A stretch of DNA of 19,196 nt, from assembly GCA_029562045.1 (NCBI GenBank), contig JAKQWJ010000185.1:1-19196 (forward strand). Reading direction: 5' to 3'. The position numbers were made by a program, and so were the translations under genes. This document shows positions 16,342-19,196 of the stretch, piece after piece; the stretch's first letter is position 1; every line of letters starts with the position of its first letter. This DNA is from Spirochaetota bacterium (GTDB taxonomy: Bacteria; Spirochaetota; Spirochaetia; DTKZ01). The notes below the pieces were generated by a model. The model was not told the DNA's origin. It was given only the letters and a program-made list of their open reading frames with translations, and did no database searches.

Positions 16342-17310
16342 TCAGATTCCCCTGTCCCCCAGAGCCCGCGCCGCCAGCACGAAGGCCCCGGCGATGCCGG
16401 ACCTGTCTCCCAGGCCCGGGGGGACGATGTACTCCTCCATTCGGGAGAGGAGGGGCTCCACGGCTATGTAGCGGCCCAGAAGCTCCTCCGCCCGCCGGCG
16501 GACCCGGGGCAGGAGCCCCTCGTTCCCCATGACGCCCCCGCCGATGATGACGATCTCCGGGGAGAGGACCAGGACCATGTTGACGATCCCCGCCGCCAGG
16601 TACTCCGCCTCCAGGTCCCAGACCTCGTCCCGATCCGCCAGCTCCGCCCCGGGACGGCCCCAGCGTTTTTCGATGGCCGGTCCGCAGGCCAGGCCTTCCA
16701 GGCAGTCTCCGTGGTAGGGGCAGCAGCCGGGAAAGGGGTCCCGGGTCCGGTCGTGGGGGACGCGGAGATGGCCCATCTCGGGGTGCATGAGGCCATGCAC
16801 CGGGCGGCCGCCCGACAGGGCTCCGCCGCCGATGCCGGTCCCCACGGTAAGGTAGAGGATATTGTCCCGGCCCTGCCCGGCTCCCCAGCGGGCTTCTCCC
16901 ATAGCGGCTCCGTTGACGTCGGTGTCGAAACCCACGGACACATTCAGGGCGTCCGCAAAGAAACCGGCAATGTCCGTGCCCGCCCATCCGGGCTTGGGGG
17001 TGGAAGTGGTATGCCCGTACGTGGGGGAATGGGGGCGCAGGTCCACCGGTCCGAAGGAGGCAATTCCCAGGGCCGCCAGCTCCCGGGTGACGCCTTCCCG
17101 GCTGCGCTTCCCTCGGCGCGGGTCTCCCGGGAGCTGGCTTAGTCGGGGTAGCCCCTCCCAGCGGCGGAAAAAGTCCGCCGCCTGACCCAGGGTGTCCTCG
17201 GGGCCGGCGGTGGGGATAATTATTTCTTCTATAATGTTGTCGGGGCCGCTTCCTATGGCACAGCGGAATTTGCTGCCCCCCGCCTCGACGGCGGCGTACA
17301 CTCTATTCAT
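16342..17310 (-). CDS. ROK-family fructokinase
   Basis: This is a cytoplasmic sugar kinase, most likely ATP:fructose 6-phosphotransferase. The 322-residue product begins MNRVYAAVEAGGSKFRCAIG, the fructokinase-type phosphate loop, and has ASFGPVDL, TDVNGAAMGE (catalytic Asp 131), VGTGIGGGALSGG and the zinc site GCCPYHGDCLEGLACGP. The last is typical of the ROK fructokinase branch (B. subtilis YdhR-like) rather than glucokinases. A basic stretch around residues 54-73 (QLPGDPRRGKRSREG) looks like an insertion compared with relatives. The frame is open to 17418, but ATG 17310 with GAGGAG about 4 nt upstream is the natural start. It overlaps the end of the PAP2 gene by 8 nt, indicating translational coupling. 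It converges on HerA with a 43-nt gap. Confidence 0.9.
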   Translation of the reverse strand: MNRVYAAVEAGGSKFRCAIGSGPDNIIEEIIIPTAGPEDTLGQAADFFRRWEGLPRLSQLPGDPRRGKRSREGVTRELAALGIASFGPVDLRPHSPTYGHTTSTPKPGWAGTDIAGFFADALNVSVGFDTDVNGAAMGEARWGAGQGRDNILYLTVGTGIGGGALSGGRPVHGLMHPEMGHLRVPHDRTRDPFPGCCPYHGDCLEGLACGPAIEKRWGRPGAELADRDEVWDLEAEYLAAGIVNMVLVLSPEIVIIGGGVMGNEGLLPRVRRRAEELLGRYIAVEPLLSRMEEYIVPPGLGDRSGIAGAFVLAARALGDRGI

Positions 17311-18223
17311 GAGACTCCTCAGCGGATGGCTCCCGGAGGAAAAGACCCATCTTCGTTCCCAAAAAAGGCCAGAGGAAGGCCGCCCAGAAGCCCACAGCGC
17401 CGTAGCGGATAAAGGCAAAGATGTTACCGCCGGGAAAGAGGATTTTCAGACCCAGAAGAAAGGCGGCGGCGCCGAAGAGGCCCAGGATGTACCGCAGGGC
17501 CTTCAGTCCCGGGCCGCCCCGGCGGGCGTCAAAACCCAGGAAGCGGGTCTCCAAAAAATAACCGCCGAAGAAGCCCGTCCCGGCGCCGCTTATTTTGAAG
17601 AAGTCCCGAATATCCAGGGAGCCATGAAAAAAGACCCAGTCCAGCAGAAGAAGAATGAGGGCCGCGCCGCCCGCCCCGGCGGCCAGTATTGACACCAGCC
17701 GTCCCGGGCCGTCCTGCGTCTCATCCTGCCGGCGGAAGATCTCCCAGAAAACCAGGGTGGATGTCACCCCCAGGGCTATTCCCGCCAGCACATCCACCGG
17801 CCAGTGAACCCCCAGATAGATCCGGGACAGCCCCACCAGGGGGATGGCCAGAACAGCCGCAAGGATCGCTCCCCGGCTTCGAAAAAGAAGGGCCCCGGCG
17901 GTGAAGAGGGAGGCCGCCCCCTGGCTGTGGCCGCTGGGGAAGGAGTAGCCTGTGGCGGTGGCCAGCCGTTTCCCGCGGACGGAGGACAGAACCTGGAAAG
18001 GGCGGGGGGCCCGGACTGTGATCTTGACCAGAGTGTTGAGGATCGTGGAGAGGATGAAGACCGCCGCCAGCCGGAAGCCTGTTTTCTTCGACAGATTCCA
18101 GTACACAAAGGAGGCGGCGACGATGGCCAGGTCTTCCTCCCCCAGCATCGTAACCGCTTCGGCCAGTCTGTCCAGACCGGGGGTGGCCAGGGCTTGAAAA
18201 AATCGGAGGATCGCTTCCTGCAT
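17303..18223 (-). CDS. PAP2-family membrane phosphatase
   Basis: This is an integral membrane acid phosphatase of the PAP2 superfamily, which acts on lipid phosphates such as undecaprenyl or phosphatidyl phosphates. The 306-residue product has the three signature motifs: KITVRAPRP (67-75), FPSGH (95-99) and GLSRIYLGVHWPVD (131-144). Several hydrophobic helices follow, including extra ones after residue 175 whose role is unclear. The N-terminus (ILRFFQ, then LDRLAEAVTMLGEE) matches the family, supporting ATG 18223 even though the frame is open to 18460. There is no ribosome site before this ATG, only a TATTAT sequence ending 7 nt upstream, so the message may be leaderless. Its last 8 nt overlap the fructokinase start. 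The substrate is unknown. Confidence 0.88.
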   Translation of the reverse strand: MQEAILRFFQALATPGLDRLAEAVTMLGEEDLAIVAASFVYWNLSKKTGFRLAAVFILSTILNTLVKITVRAPRPFQVLSSVRGKRLATATGYSFPSGHSQGAASLFTAGALLFRSRGAILAAVLAIPLVGLSRIYLGVHWPVDVLAGIALGVTSTLVFWEIFRRQDETQDGPGRLVSILAAGAGGAALILLLLDWVFFHGSLDIRDFFKISGAGTGFFGGYFLETRFLGFDARRGGPGLKALRYILGLFGAAAFLLGLKILFPGGNIFAFIRYGAVGFWAAFLWPFLGTKMGLFLREPSAEESHE

Positions 18224-18230
18224 GGCGGAT

Positions 18231-18236
18231 ATAATA
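18231..18236 (-). promoter_or_regulatory. Possible -10 box immediately upstream of the PAP2 start codon
   Basis: Minus-strand TATTAT (18236-18231) ends 7 nt before the ATG at 18223. Transcription from it would start at about the start codon, which agrees with the lack of a ribosome site there. No clear -35 is present at 16-18 nt (GGAAGG at 17). Confidence 0.35.
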
Positions 18237-18259
18237 GCATACCCCGACGGCTTCCTTCC

Positions 18260-18288
18260 TTGACACCCCCCATTTTTGTTCCTACTAT
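18260..18288 (+). promoter_or_regulatory. Sigma-70-type promoter for mgtE
   Basis: A perfect TTGACA (18260-18265), a 17-nt spacer, and TACTAT (18283-18288, four of six) point to the downstream magnesium transporter gene. Transcription would start near 18295 and give a leader of about 190 nt. Confidence 0.65.
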
Positions 18289-18294
18289 ACCCGG

Positions 18295-18483
18295 GAAAAC
18301 GGGGTCGTCCCGGCATCTTCCCGGGTCTTTCACCTGCGGCGAGTTTCTTTCCGGTGGGCTCCGGCCTTCGCGGAGGAATCCCTTTCAGGCGCCATGGGAG
18401 AAGAGACGGCGGCGGCCCGCCCGGTCCCATGTGGGGAAACGGGGTTCGGCGGCGTGTCATCTTTCACCGAAGGACGGCTCTTT
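18295..18483 (+). other. Long mgtE 5' leader, possibly structured
   Basis: This stretch lies between the predicted start and the mgtE ATG. It contains CTCCG/CGGAG (18359-18375) and CATGGGA (18393-18399) facing TCCCATG (18425-18431). I do not find the conserved core of the M-box (ykoK) magnesium riboswitch, only a loose GGTGGGCTCC resemblance. An in-frame ATG at 18394 could extend MgtE by 30 residues, but it lacks a well-placed ribosome site. The stretch is too weakly supported to name as a riboswitch. Confidence 0.4.
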
Positions 18484-19196
18484 ATGGTGCAGTCGGTTTT
18501 AAAGAATCTCCTCGAGGGGGAGGATATCGACACGGCCCTGCAGGCCCTGGAGAAGCATCACCCTGCGGACATCGCCGAATCCATGCGGGAGTTCTCGACG
18601 GAGGAGCAGGAAAAGATCATCCTCCTTCTGTCCGACGAACTGGCCGCCCATATCCTCCAGGAGATGGACCTGTCCGAGGAGACGGCCATCTTCGAGCGGC
18701 TGGACCCGGTGAAAGCGGCGGAAATCCTGAAGCTCATGTTCACCGACGAGGCTGTGGACGTCCTCTCGGAGCTGGAAGAGGAACAGTCGGAGATCATCCT
18801 GGCTCTTCTGGACGAACCGGGCCGGGAACTCATGAACCTCATGGAGTACGAGGAGGACACCTCCGGCGGCCTCATGGCCACCGAGTACGTCACCGTCAAC
18901 GAAAACGACACGGTCCGGGACGTGCTGAACCACCTGCGCAAGGTGAGCCCTTCGGCGGAGAGCGCCTACTACATCTATGTGGTCAAAAGCGACGGGACCC
19001 TCCAGGGGGTGGTCTCCCTGCGGGAACTGGTCATCGCCCACGAGAGGACCCGGATCAGCCGGATCATGAAGACCGACATCATCAAGGTGCCGGAGGATAT
19101 GGACCAGGAGGACGTGGCCAATCTCTTCGACAAGTACGGCTACATCGTCCTGCCGGTGGTGGACGCGGAAGGAAAACTCCTGGGGATCATCACGGT
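18484..19196 (+). CDS. mgtE: MgtE-family magnesium transporter, N-terminal and CBS domains (3' truncated by window edge)
   Basis: MgtE is a magnesium-gated magnesium channel/transporter. The 237 visible residues cover the superhelical N domain (about 1-125, with HHPADIAESM and repeated Leu/Glu helices), the boundary signature YEEDTSGGLMATEYVTV (122-138) and two CBS domains (about 138-237), the magnesium-sensing part. The five membrane helices would lie beyond the window. GAAGGA (18469-18474) is 9 nt before ATG 18484. In-frame GTG 18454 and ATG 18394 are possible earlier starts but give an atypical N-terminus. It is divergent from the PAP2 gene. Confidence 0.93.
   Translation, partial: MVQSVLKNLLEGEDIDTALQALEKHHPADIAESMREFSTEEQEKIILLLSDELAAHILQEMDLSEETAIFERLDPVKAAEILKLMFTDEAVDVLSELEEEQSEIILALLDEPGRELMNLMEYEEDTSGGLMATEYVTVNENDTVRDVLNHLRKVSPSAESAYYIYVVKSDGTLQGVVSLRELVIAHERTRISRIMKTDIIKVPEDMDQEDVANLFDKYGYIVLPVVDAEGKLLGIIT

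Noticed and set aside
18295..18483. Calling the mgtE leader an M-box riboswitch
   Set aside because: Only about ten bases loosely match; the conserved loops and long-range helices are not visible.

Overview
This is a GC-rich (visibly above 60%) bacterial chromosomal window. It is densely coding, with thirteen recognisable genes (eleven complete with confident boundaries, one complete with a less certain start, one cut by the right edge) plus a probable gene tail at the left edge. The lineage is not certain. The N-terminus of the first transport protein (signal peptide followed by AQGGKEG) resembles the secreted binding proteins of Spirochaetota. The mix of TAXI-TRAP transport, tryptophanase with a sodium symporter, Gfo/Idh oxidoreductase plus sugar isomerase, and MgtE also fits a fermentative or anaerobic spirochaete or a similar organism. 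This is inference from style, not a database match.

Layout. (1) 1-3113, plus strand: the tail of a possible PPC/DUF296-domain protein, then a TAXI-family binding protein and a fused 4TM/12TM TRAP permease. A very strong hairpin separates the last two, and a rho-independent terminator follows. (2) 3205-6001, minus strand: tryptophanase followed by an NSS-family sodium symporter, probably a tryptophan uptake and breakdown operon. (3) 6318-7880, plus strand: a membrane histidine kinase whose outer domain carries a CxxCH haem motif. (4) 7913-9763, minus strand: RecQ helicase. (5) 9929-16298, plus strand: five tightly packed genes, namely a Gfo/Idh/MocA oxidoreductase, a sugar isomerase/epimerase-type TIM barrel, a DNA methyltransferase, a NurA nuclease and a HerA hexameric ATPase. 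(6) 16342-18223, minus strand: PAP2 phosphatase overlapping a ROK fructokinase. (7) 18484 to the right edge, plus strand: the N-terminal and CBS domains of an MgtE magnesium transporter, behind a consensus-like promoter and a leader of about 190 nt.

The most interesting element is the methyltransferase-NurA-HerA cassette (11898-16298). NurA and HerA are known partners that form a DNA translocase-nuclease used in end resection. Here they are translationally coupled to each other and lie one base behind a DNA base methyltransferase. That is the arrangement expected of a self/non-self system in which host DNA is methylated and a processive HerA-NurA machine degrades unmodified DNA, although a repair role is equally compatible with the sequence. 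The cassette sits directly behind two sugar-metabolism genes with no visible terminator between them. Smaller oddities include a histidine kinase with Ser after the phospho-acceptor His, a tryptophanase with Ala in the HQGRG loop, a RecQ with Phe in the CISQWGHDF loop, and a PAP2 gene that may be leaderless.
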